Source of the DNA: Rikenellaceae bacterium
GTDB taxonomy: Bacteria > Bacteroidota > Bacteroidia > Bacteroidales > Rikenellaceae
Direction: 5' to 3'
Assembly (NCBI GenBank): GCA_017935625.1
Contig: JAGBHC010000031.1
Coordinates: forward strand, 102,946-166,945
DNA: 64,000 nt
Position numbers and translations under genes: made by a program. The notes beneath the pieces are model-generated. The model was given only the letters and a program-made list of their open reading frames with translations. It was not told the origin of the DNA and ran no database searches. Shown here in pieces: positions 7,803 to 14,029 of this stretch; positions within the stretch are counted from its first letter, which is position 1; each line of letters opens with the position of its first letter.

Positions 7803-8649
7803 CTTTGCCGGCCTTTTCGAGCTGTGGGGCGTCCTTACCTGCCAGCACCTGTTTTGCGTTTACGGGAGATATGACCGAGCGCCCCAGCTGGGCTTCCAGT
7901 TGTCGCCGGGCCGCCTTTGCGACACTGCCACCGCTTTTCGCGACTTTTGCGTTTTGCTGGAATCCTTTGGGCCTCTGCTGCCTGGAAATCTCAGTTACCG
8001 AGGCTTCGGCCAGCGTATTGAGCGCTAATTCGACGTTGGTCATGTTGTCGCGCAGATTCTCTTTTTTCAGCCCTTTGTATTGCTTGTAGGCCTTTGTCGT
8101 CCGTCCGGCCCACTCCATCGTTATGATATCGGTAAGGGTGGCGTATTGCTGTCCCTCGATTCCCCGCCGCTGCCACTCGTCCGTCAGTTCCTTGCGCACC
8201 TCCATGCTTTTCAAACGCTGGTTTATCCAGTTGTCCGAATATCCCAACCGTTTGTAATCGGTCATCGCCTGGCCGATAGACAGCTCGGGGTCCTGCATCT
8301 GGTCAAGACGGTCGGCGGCGACTTGCGCCATCCATTGTTTGAACGGTTCGGCCTTGGGCGACGGTATGGACTGAATCAACCGGAAAAGCTGTTCGGAGTC
8401 TGCAACGTCTGTGAGGCGCATTTTACCGTCGGCGGCGGGCAGTTTCAAAGCGTGACAATTTGTCACGGTTTCGTTTCCCTCCTCGATTAGCCGCTGTTTG
8501 AGCTTGCGCCAGTATGCCTGCGGGTTGGTGCTGTCGGTCAGGGCGCCGATTACATCCACGACAGAGAAGTACCACCGTTCGGCCTCGTCGTCCCAAACGG
8601 TACGTACTTTTCGCTGCTCGAATAATTGTATGGCTTGCTTCTGTGTCAT
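7792..8649 (-). CDS. BRO-N domain protein, DinD-like antirepressor
   Basis: The 285-residue protein starts with a BRO-N-type domain (residues ~1-115: QKQAIQLFEQRKVRTVWDDE, WYFSVVDVIGALTDSTNPQAY with WRKLKQRL, then LRLTDVADSE-like DNA-binding strands). The middle part (AQVAADRLDQMQDPELSIGQ, AMTDYKRLGYSDNWINQRLK) is like DNA-damage-inducible protein D, known in E. coli to affect RecA filaments. The tail is basic and Ala/Gln-rich. BRO-N proteins in phages are often antirepressors. It lies 3 bases after the XRE gene and so forms an operon with it; the pair could sense damage or a helper phage (inference). Its end lies within the 33-bp inverted repeat. Confidence 0.85.
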   Translation of the reverse strand: MTQKQAIQLFEQRKVRTVWDDEAERWYFSVVDVIGALTDSTNPQAYWRKLKQRLIEEGNETVTNCHALKLPAADGKMRLTDVADSEQLFRLIQSIPSPKAEPFKQWMAQVAADRLDQMQDPELSIGQAMTDYKRLGYSDNWINQRLKSMEVRKELTDEWQRRGIEGQQYATLTDIITMEWAGRTTKAYKQYKGLKKENLRDNMTNVELALNTLAEASVTEISRQQRPKGFQQNAKVAKSGGSVAKAARRQLEAQLGRSVISPVNAKQVLAGKDAPQLEKAGKEQE

Positions 8650-8652
8650 GCT

Positions 8653-8895
8653 TTACCCCCTTTCCTTAATCTCCAGCACCGTTCCGCATTTCGGGCAGAC
8701 AATCGTGTTCGACTTCGGCGTAAAGAGTTCCGATACCTCGACATTCAAAATATCAGCTATTTCTTGCAGTCGCTTTAAGGGCGGGTTCCCGTTGTCGCCA
8801 ATAGCAATGCTTAACCCCGTTTCAGTCATTCCAAGACGTGCCGCCAATTCTTTGGCAGTCATTCCCCGCTCCTTTAATAATTCTTTGACTCTCAT
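8653..8895 (-). CDS. XRE-family repressor with a C-terminal CxxC tail
   Basis: The 80-residue protein has an N-terminal XRE/Cro-type HTH (MRVKELLKERGMTAKELAAR, LGMTETGLSIAIGDNGNPPL, LQEIADILNVEVSELF) and ends with CPKCGTVLEIKERG. The CPKCG pair could be half of a zinc site completed by dimerisation (inference). It precedes the BRO-N gene and is divergent from the gene at 9045, with one promoter-like site facing each way in between, so it is placed to act as the master repressor of the element. Confidence 0.88.
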   Translation of the reverse strand: MRVKELLKERGMTAKELAARLGMTETGLSIAIGDNGNPPLKRLQEIADILNVEVSELFTPKSNTIVCPKCGTVLEIKERG

Positions 8896-8914
8896 TTTGA
8901 CGTGTTATTTGTTA

Positions 8915-8945
8915 CAAATATAGTAATGTTTACACAAATGGCAAA
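8915..8945 (-). promoter_or_regulatory. Promoter for the XRE/BRO-N operon
   Basis: On the minus strand TTTG (8942-8945) and TATATTTG (8915-8922) are 19 bases apart, an excellent Bacteroidota promoter, 19 bases before the start codon. Autoregulation by the XRE protein is plausible. Confidence 0.7.
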
Positions 8946-8982
8946 TAGTTTTAATGTCAATTAAATTTTTATCTCAAAACCC

Positions 8983-9013
8983 TTGTGTGTTATCAAAATG
9001 ATATTTATATTTG
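8983..9013 (+). promoter_or_regulatory. Promoter for the rightward small-gene cluster
   Basis: CTTG at 8982-8985 and TATATTTG at 9006-9013 are 20 bases apart and face the gene starting at 9045. Together with the leftward promoter this makes a divergent switch-like region of about 150 bases. Confidence 0.65.
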
Positions 9014-9044
9014 TATTCAGTAATCAAAATAATAGTTAAATACT

Positions 9045-9320
9045 ATGACCGCCGCTACCCAAACCGAACTGATGCAAATTGCCAAAGAAGCCGCAGCGTA
9101 CATCACGAAGCTGAACGGCGAAAGCGCTACTTTCGAAATCGAGGGCGACACCCTGACCGCCGTAATCGAGTACAAGGCCGAGATAGGCTATGACAAGGGC
9201 GACTACTGGACGGCGCCCTGTTCGTGGGTCGAGCGTGACGAGATAAAGGTCGTAACGGTCTATGGCGAAAAGGGTGACGATACCGAGGCCGCTGAATGGC
9301 TCACTAAGCGACTGAATTAA
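9045..9320 (+). CDS. Small unknown protein, first of the rightward cluster
   Basis: The 91-residue acidic protein is not recognised. It reads as an alpha helix (ELMQIAKEAAAYITKLNGES) followed by alternating strands (ATFEIEGDTLTAVIEYKAEI) and contains WTAPCSWVERDEIKVVTVYG. There is no signal or membrane segment. It is transcribed divergently from the XRE repressor, and its stop codon begins one base before the right copy of the 33-bp inverted repeat. Confidence 0.75.
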   Translation: MTAATQTELMQIAKEAAAYITKLNGESATFEIEGDTLTAVIEYKAEIGYDKGDYWTAPCSWVERDEIKVVTVYGEKGDDTEAAEWLTKRLN

Positions 9321-9351
9321 CAGGAATAGGGGCGCCGGTCGTCGGGGCCCC
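9319..9351. repeat. 33-bp inverted repeat, right copy
   Basis: Exact reverse complement of 7770-7802. It begins in the stop codon of the 91-residue gene and lies before the next gene at 9369. The two copies enclose 1.5 kb with the XRE, BRO-N and 91-residue genes. Confidence 0.9.
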
Positions 9352-9368
9352 GCAACGAGAGAATAACG

Positions 9369-9686
9369 ATGAAAAGACAAGATTTATCGACCATCATGCG
9401 CCGGGCGTGGCAGATTGCCCGGGTTACGGGCAAGGCGTTCGCCGTGGCCCTCTCGAAGTCGTGGCAGCTCTACCGGCTGACCAAACAAATGCGGGCCGGC
9501 TTGGTGCGGTTCGCTTACGAAAAGGCAGACGGCACGCTGCGCAAGGCCGTAGGAACGCTCCGAGACACGGCGGCGCTGGTCAAGGGTACGGGCCGTCCCG
9601 ACGACGGGCGTACGGTCAGGTATTACGACGTTGAGGCGCAGGGCTGGCGCTCGTTCAGGGCCGAGAATTTTGTGGTCGTGTATTGA
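9369..9686 (+). CDS. Small protein with a WYL_2/DUF2693-like Sm-fold segment
   Basis: The 105-residue basic protein contains a segment (RAGLVRFAYEKADGTLRKAV followed by GTL) matching my recollection of the DUF2693/WYL_2 Sm-like SH3 beta-barrel family, common in Bacteroidota mobile elements, where a Phe/Tyr-rich strand is followed by DGTLR-A-GTL. The N terminus is a basic helix; the C terminus (VRYYDVEAQGWRSFRAENFV) looks like two further strands. Role unknown, possibly nucleic-acid binding. It is the second gene of the rightward cluster. Confidence 0.75.
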   Translation: MKRQDLSTIMRRAWQIARVTGKAFAVALSKSWQLYRLTKQMRAGLVRFAYEKADGTLRKAVGTLRDTAALVKGTGRPDDGRTVRYYDVEAQGWRSFRAENFVVVY

Positions 9687-9798
9687 GCCGCTCCATGAAC
9701 GAAACAGTAACGGAGTGCCCTGGCCGGCTGGAGGCGGAAATGTTTCCGGCGGGTCCCGGCAATTCCAGAACAATAAAAACCAATCTTAAAAAAAAACT

Positions 9799-10119
9799 AT
9801 GGAAAACAAACCTGTGGAGCGCAACACCGCCAGAGAGGCGGAAGCGCTCGAAAAAGAAAAGCGAGCGAAGAACCAGGCGTGGGACTTTATTACGCAACGG
9901 GGACTGCTCGACGACTTCCTGCGATACGTCGAATCCGGGCAACTGCCGCCCACACACGACAAGCGGCCACAGACCGGCTACGGCCGGCGCATCGAGGTTT
10001 CCCGGTACAGCCTTGAAAGGCTGGCGCATGTCGTGCGCGGTGTGCGTAGCCCGCTCGAATGGGTGGAGGGGCTCGCCTCTATTCTGCGCGGTTACTCCGA
10101 GATGCTGTCCGATATTTAG
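9799..10119 (+). CDS. Small unknown protein of the element
   Basis: The 106-residue protein is not recognised. It begins with a charged helix (EAEALEKEKRAKNQAWDFIT) and is predicted largely helical, with RYSLERLAHVVRGVRSPLEW in the C-terminal half. No signal or membrane segment. The A-rich leader before the start (about 9788-9796) resembles that of the HTH gene at 3578. Confidence 0.7.
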   Translation: MENKPVERNTAREAEALEKEKRAKNQAWDFITQRGLLDDFLRYVESGQLPPTHDKRPQTGYGRRIEVSRYSLERLAHVVRGVRSPLEWVEGLASILRGYSEMLSDI

Positions 10120-10143
10120 AACGGCGTAGGGGGTTCGCGCAGA

Positions 10144-10302
10144 ATGCAGAACGAAGACCCCGCCGCCGTGCTGGACAGCCTGCGCGAACGGTACGCCCCC
10201 GACGCATCGGAGGAACACGACCGCGCCTACTTTCTTGCCGACTTCATCGAGCTGCTACAAGTTGCCGACGGTGTGGCCGGTTTTGTCTCGGGGAGCGAAT
10301 AA
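10144..10302 (+). CDS. 52-residue unknown protein
   Basis: A short frame starting MQNEDPAAVLDSLRERYAPD and ending FIELLQVADGVAGFVSGSE fills the gap between the genes at 9799 and 10323, with a start 24 bases after the previous stop. The acidic helical character and tight packing within the cluster support it as a real gene; no family is recognised. Confidence 0.5.
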   Translation: MQNEDPAAVLDSLRERYAPDASEEHDRAYFLADFIELLQVADGVAGFVSGSE

Positions 10303-10322
10303 CATTCTAAATTTTGTAAAGT

Positions 10323-10703
10323 ATGAACACACAAGAAAAACCGGCTGTGCGAGTCTATGCACAGCACGCCTACGAACTGAAAGGGCCCGGTCGGCTTACT
10401 TTTTCCGTCTCGGTCCGGGGTAACATCGAGTTGGATGACCTCGACGCGGACGAACTCAAGGAACTGTTCTACGTGGCTGGCCGTGTCCTGAGTGCCGCTG
10501 GCCTTTTACCTCCTTCAGACGCGAAAGGCGGGGACGTTCGGGACCAGATAGACGTAACGGTGCCCGACGGGGCTGTCCTCAGAGGGTACGAGGAGGAGTA
10601 CCTCGATGACCGGACGACCGGGGACGCCCGTCGTGCAGGTTTCAAGACGACCGCCACGCGCGAGGAATCCCAGTCACATAATCAAAAACGGGTTAAGCTA
10701 TGA
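10323..10703 (+). CDS. Small unknown acidic protein of the element
   Basis: The 126-residue protein is not recognised. After a short N terminus it reads as strands (AYELKGPGRLTFSVSVRGNI) followed by an acidic helix (LDDLDADELKELFYVAGRVL) and a polar tail. Its last four bases overlap the start of the next gene (ATGA), indicating translational coupling. Confidence 0.7.
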   Translation: MNTQEKPAVRVYAQHAYELKGPGRLTFSVSVRGNIELDDLDADELKELFYVAGRVLSAAGLLPPSDAKGGDVRDQIDVTVPDGAVLRGYEEEYLDDRTTGDARRAGFKTTATREESQSHNQKRVKL

Positions 10704-11116
10704 AACGGAAGAACGGGCCGCGGCATACTGAGGTCTTCCACGAGGCCGAATACGGGCAGGGCAGGGCCCCGCATCATGCCTTTTACCTGCGGCGCAGGGG
10801 AGACAAGACGGTACGGTACACACCGGAGGAGGCGGCCGCGCTGTACAAAGCTCTGGGGCAGGCGCTTGCACGGTATCGAAACGAAGTTACGGAACACACA
10901 GACGAGAGGTGCGTCCATCGGATTAGCGTATATGGTCGCCGGGAAGGGCCTTTCGAGGTATACCGGATGATAAGCGGCTGGGGAGAGGAGCCCGCCGGGG
11001 GTACTTGCGGTGGACGGCAGGCACAGGAGAGGCCGGCGGATGAGTGCCGGGCCCGGGCTCGGTGCCCGTCGATGAGGCCCCGTCACGGATGTAGGTTCAA
11101 CCGGAAAAACCGTTAG
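10700..11116 (+). CDS. Small unknown basic protein, last gene of the element
   Basis: The 138-residue protein is not recognised. The first ~95 residues look folded (APHHAFYLRRRGDKTVRYTP, EEAAALYKALGQALARYRNE, EGPFEVYRMISGWG); the last ~40 are Arg/Cys-rich and low in complexity, so the true end could be a degraded frame. It starts by ATGA overlap with the preceding gene and ends just before the right subterminal repeat. Confidence 0.65.
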   Translation: MKRKNGPRHTEVFHEAEYGQGRAPHHAFYLRRRGDKTVRYTPEEAAALYKALGQALARYRNEVTEHTDERCVHRISVYGRREGPFEVYRMISGWGEEPAGGTCGGRQAQERPADECRARARCPSMRPRHGCRFNRKNR

Positions 11117-11122
11117 TTTTTC

Positions 11123-11143
11123 GTGTGTACACTGTGTGTACAT
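11123..11143 (+). repeat. Right subterminal 21-bp repeat, possible integrase arm site
   Basis: Matches 2094-2114 in 20 of 21 positions and the same orientation, about 50 bases inside the right attachment site. Confidence 0.55.
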
Positions 11144-11151
11144 AGACAAAG

Positions 11152-11187
11152 AAAGAGGCACTTGTGTCACCGTAAGTGCCTCTTTTT
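11152..11187. terminator. Element-borne terminator next to the restored tRNA
   Basis: Arms 11152-11163 and 11174-11185 form a perfect 12-bp hairpin with A-rich and T-rich flanks, so it can work in both directions. It ends the small-gene cluster and replaces the chromosomal terminator (now at 1880-1915) for the tRNA transcript. Confidence 0.8.
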
Positions 11188-11190
11188 CAG

Positions 11191-11235
11191 GTGGGCCCAG
11201 TAGGGCTTGAACCTACGACCCCCTGATTATGAGTC
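11191..11235. repeat. Right attachment site within the tRNA gene
   Basis: Identical over 45 bases to 1921-1965. This copy completes the tRNA gene, so integration leaves the tRNA functional. Confidence 0.9.
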
Positions 11236-11266
11236 AGGTGCTACTAACCAACTGAGCTATGGGCCC
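11192..11266 (-). tRNA. tRNA with CAU anticodon (elongator Met or Ile2)
   Basis: The 75-nt minus-strand sequence folds into a complete cloverleaf: acceptor GGGCCCA/TGGGCCC, D arm GCTC/TAGC (one mismatch), anticodon arm CCTGA-CTCATAA-TCAGG and T arm GTAGG-TTCAAGC-CCTAC. Anticodon CAU. The paired first base excludes initiator tRNA. Elongator Met and lysidine-modified Ile2 cannot be told apart by eye. CCA is not fully encoded. The 3' 45 bases are the integration target. Confidence 0.93.
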
Positions 11267-11301
11267 CTTCGAATCGGTCGGAAAGACCTTCAAAGTGAGT
11301 G

Positions 11302-11333
11302 CAAAAATAGGGATTTGGAGACAATTTCCCAAA
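11302..11333 (-). promoter_or_regulatory. Promoter of the tRNA(CAU) gene
   Basis: On the minus strand TTTG (11330-11333) and TATTTTTG (11302-11309) are 20 bases apart, placing the start about 30 bases before the tRNA. The rest of the gap to 11730 is GC-rich and shows no supportable gene apart from a TATCTTTG box at 11694-11701. Confidence 0.6.
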
Positions 11334-11693
11334 TTTAGCGATAAAAATGTGGCATTTTTCGATGGCGGCGGGTGTTTCGCCGGTTTGCGGCGGGGCGGGA
11401 ACCGGGCGCAGGGGCTGTCGGGTTTGCGAAAGGCGCGGAGTTTGCAGTAGCGGACGCTGCGGAGTTTCTCCGGAAGCGTCCGCTACGGGGAAGCGGCACC
11501 GATTCGAATCGGGGCGTCGGGGGACAGGGACCGGAGTATTCGAGGGTCGGAGAGAGGGGCCGGGCGACTGGCGGTGCGGTGGAGAGCCGGGGTGTTTCGT
11601 CGCGGTCAGCGCCGGGTTTCTGCCGGTGCCGGAGCGGAGGGGGGAGATGAGGTTTTTCGAGAAACGGAAGATACATCTTGGCAAGAATATATC

Positions 11694-11701
11694 TATCTTT
11701 G
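11694..11701 (+). promoter_or_regulatory. -7 box of the coiled-coil lipoprotein gene
   Basis: TATCTTTG matches the Bacteroidota -7 element 30 bases before the start codon; no clear TTTG lies at the expected upstream distance. Confidence 0.45.
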
Positions 11702-11730
11702 CAGCCGGTATTTCAAAATAGTAGAGTGCT

Positions 11731-12612
11731 ATGAAAAAGATGATTTTTGCGCTTGTCGCATTGTCTATGTTTTCGTGCGTGAGCCGGAAAAGTGCCGAAC
11801 ACCTGCAGGAGCAGCGGGATTCGCTGTCGGGGGTGGTCGCACAGAAGGATTCGATGATTAACAGTGTGTTTGTGACGCTGAACGGCATCACGGAGAATCT
11901 GAACGCCATCAAGAGCCGGGAAAATATTCTGACGGCGGCGGTCGATAACGGTGAAATCAAGAAGAGCGCCGCGACCCAAATCAGCGAGGATATCACCGTC
12001 ATCGGCGAGTTGCTGGAGAGCAATCGGCGCAAAATCGCGCAGCTGCAGAGCACGGCGGCCAAACTGAAAGCGGCCAACGTGGAGATTGCCTCGCTCAACA
12101 AGCTGATTGCCGAGCTGCAGACCCAGGTGGATAACAAGAACAGCGAAATCGCCGCTCTGAAAGAGTCGCTGGCGAAGATGAGCATCGAGGTGCAGGACCT
12201 CACCGCGCGCGTGGAGACGCAGAACGACACCATCGAGCTGCTGACCGAAACCCGCACCAGCCTGGAAGAGGAGGTGAAGAGCAAGAGCGACCTGCTCAGC
12301 ACGGCCTACTACATCGTGGGTTCGCAGAAAGAGCTTATCGGCGACCACATCATCTACAAGAGCGGATTCGTGGGCCGCACTCTGAAAATCAATGAGAACC
12401 GCAATCTCGACAACTTCACTGCCGTGGATACGCGGACGTTCGACCGGGTGGAAATCGGACATCGGAACGTGACGGTGGTGACCAATCATCCGGCCGATTC
12501 CTACGAATTGCTGATGGACGACAGCGGTGCGGTGGCTTCGCTGGTCATTCGCGACCCGGCCCGCTTCTGGGAGCTTTCCAAAGTGCTGGTCATCAGCTAT
12601 CGTTCGAAGTAG
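11731..12612 (+). CDS. Coiled-coil lipoprotein of unknown function
   Basis: The 293-residue protein has a lipoprotein signal (MKKMIFALVALSMFSC, lipobox cysteine at 16), then a long heptad-rich region (residues ~20-190, for example KAANVEIASLNKLIAELQTQ and KMSIEVQDLTARVETQND). The C-terminal ~100 residues form a compact domain (TAYYIVGSQKELIGDHIIYK, FVGRTLKINENRNLDNFTAV, SYELLMDDSGAVASLVIRDP). It is probably anchored in the outer membrane facing the periplasm, as a spacer or scaffold (inference). It stands alone, with its own promoter box. Confidence 0.85.
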   Translation: MKKMIFALVALSMFSCVSRKSAEHLQEQRDSLSGVVAQKDSMINSVFVTLNGITENLNAIKSRENILTAAVDNGEIKKSAATQISEDITVIGELLESNRRKIAQLQSTAAKLKAANVEIASLNKLIAELQTQVDNKNSEIAALKESLAKMSIEVQDLTARVETQNDTIELLTETRTSLEEEVKSKSDLLSTAYYIVGSQKELIGDHIIYKSGFVGRTLKINENRNLDNFTAVDTRTFDRVEIGHRNVTVVTNHPADSYELLMDDSGAVASLVIRDPARFWELSKVLVISYRSK

Positions 12613-12686
12613 CCGGTCCCGGACGCGCGCAGGAGCGCGGGAGTCGGGGCGGATGGAACAAAAATGCCAGAAATATGCGGGTAAAG

Positions 12687-12717
12687 TTTGTTTGTTCGGA
12701 AAAATGAACTATCTTTG
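12687..12717 (+). promoter_or_regulatory. Promoter of rpmE2
   Basis: TTTG at 12687-12690 and TATCTTTG at 12710-12717 are 19 bases apart, 38 bases before the L31 start codon. Confidence 0.75.
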
Positions 12718-12755
12718 CCCCACTGAAATTCATTAATAACAAAACACAACGACAA

Positions 12756-13025
12756 ATGAAAAAAGGTATTCACCCTGAAAATTATCGTTTGGTGGCATTC
12801 AAGGACATGTCCAATGACCACGTGTTTTTGTGCAGGTCCGCCGTTTCGACAAAAGAGACCATCGAAGTGAACGGCGAAACCTATCCCGTGTATAAGATGG
12901 AAATTTCCAACACCTCTCACCCGTTCTACACCGGTAAGATGAAGTTGGTAGACACCGCAGGACGCGTTGATAAGTTTATGAGCCGCTATCAAAAGCACTA
13001 CGATAAGAAGAAGGCCGCCAAATAG
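12756..13025 (+). CDS. rpmE2: 50S ribosomal protein L31, type B
   Basis: The 89-residue protein matches type B L31: MKKGIHPENYRLVAFKDMSN, then FLCRSAVSTKETIEVNGETY, YKMEISNTSHPFYTGKMKLV and GRVDKFMSRYQKHY. It lacks the paired CxxC zinc motif of type A L31, as expected for the zinc-independent form. It binds the 50S central protuberance and bridges subunits. It is monocistronic, with a promoter upstream and a strong terminator downstream. Confidence 0.97.
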   Translation: MKKGIHPENYRLVAFKDMSNDHVFLCRSAVSTKETIEVNGETYPVYKMEISNTSHPFYTGKMKLVDTAGRVDKFMSRYQKHYDKKKAAK

Positions 13026-13055
13026 TTTTTCGACGGCACTTTTCAAGAAGACGGA

Positions 13056-13092
13056 CGAGGAATCCATTGCGGATTCCTCGTTTTCTTTTTTC
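13056..13092 (+). terminator. Terminator of rpmE2
   Basis: A hairpin with arms 13056-13066 and 13072-13082 is followed by a T-rich run to about 13092. Confidence 0.85.
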
Positions 13093-13936
13093 GAGGGGAG
13101 AGAGAAAGAGAGAGGGGGAGGAGGAGTTTTTCGTTTTTCAGGTTTCTCTTTTGACGGAGTGCTTTTCCGGAGAGAGTGTACTTGCCGCAGGCGGTTCGTT
13201 TGGCCTGTCCTGTTCGGCCTCGTTGGTTCTGTTCGGTCAAGTGCTGTGTCGTCTCGTTCTGTCTATCTTAGTTAGTCTTGCCCTGCTCCCTCTTGCGTCC
13301 GATTGCCTTTAGCCCGTCCTCGTCATACTCCTTGTCGTGTTTTTGTCCTATCTTGTTTAGTTTCGTTTGGTCTGCTTCCTCCTGTTATGTCCGTTGCGTT
13401 TTGTCCTATCCTCGTCATGTCCTGTCTTGTTGTGTCTGTTGTCGAGCCGTGTTTAATCCTATCTTATCTATCCAGCCCTGATTATCCGTAGAATGCGATT
13501 TTCGACGGGGCGGAAGATAGGGAGCGAGTGGAACGGGAGGAGTGGATGAAGTGTGAGGAGCGGAGGAAATGGGCGAAGTGGAGAAAGGGGTAGAACCAGG
13601 TGAGGTGGCTGAAAGGGGAATAAGGGTAAAGCAGGAGAGACGGATAGAATGGGTAAGCGGGTGGAGAGCCGGAGCATGTTGTGGCGGGCTGTGTATGGCT
13701 GTTGTCTGAAGCCGTCGTGTCTGAAATCATCGCTGCGTCGGATTGTCGCCTCGGGAGATATTTTGCGTGATGCGGCTGTCTGGGGTAGCGGGCCCTCTGG
13801 GGCAGCGGAACTTCGGGTAGGCGGAGTAGCGTTCATCGGGTCGGTGGCGGGTCGGTGGCGGGCCGGTGGACCGGGGCGGAGAGTGGAGGCGGCGTGTCGC
13901 CGGTCGCGGGGTGTTCCCGGCACGTCCGTAAAAACA
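13093..13936. other. Gene-free region with strand-biased low-complexity sequence
   Basis: I see no supportable gene. About 13190-13490 is pyrimidine-rich on the plus strand, with repeated variants of TCCTATCTT, TCCTCGTCAT and TGTCCTGTC; about 13495-13690 switches to G/A-rich sequence. Open frames here are low-complexity or shadows of the neighbouring oxidoreductase. Confidence 0.6.
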
Positions 13937-13972
13937 GACAGCGGATTTCCCTATTCGGGGAAATCCGCTGTC
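13937..13972 (-). terminator. Terminator of the pyruvate oxidoreductase gene
   Basis: Arms 13937-13951 and 13958-13972 are a perfect 15-bp hairpin followed on the minus strand by a T-rich tract. Confidence 0.85.
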
Positions 13973-14029
13973 CGGTATGCGTTGCGATGCCGGACCGGAG
14001 GGGCCGGCATCGCGGGTGTTACGGTCGGA

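Larger units (their letters stand above)
1921..11235. mobile_element. Integrated satellite-like element in a tRNA(CAU) gene
   Basis: The element is bounded by a 45-bp direct repeat (1921-1965 and 11191-11235) that is the 3' part of the tRNA gene at 11192-11266. A tyrosine integrase gene lies just inside the left end. The remaining cargo is an excisionase-like HTH protein, a primase-helicase, an iteron-type origin, an XRE/BRO-N regulatory cassette and small unknown genes. No relaxase, coupling protein, portal, terminase or capsid gene is visible in about 9.3 kb. The layout (int, xis, primase-helicase, origin, small genes) is that of P4-like or SaPI/PICI-like satellites as known from other phyla; calling it a satellite is an inference. 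Confidence 0.85.

Noticed and set aside
12756..13025. L31 gene broken because it lacks the zinc CxxC motif
   Set aside because: Type B L31 proteins naturally lack it; the length and the rest of the sequence are normal.
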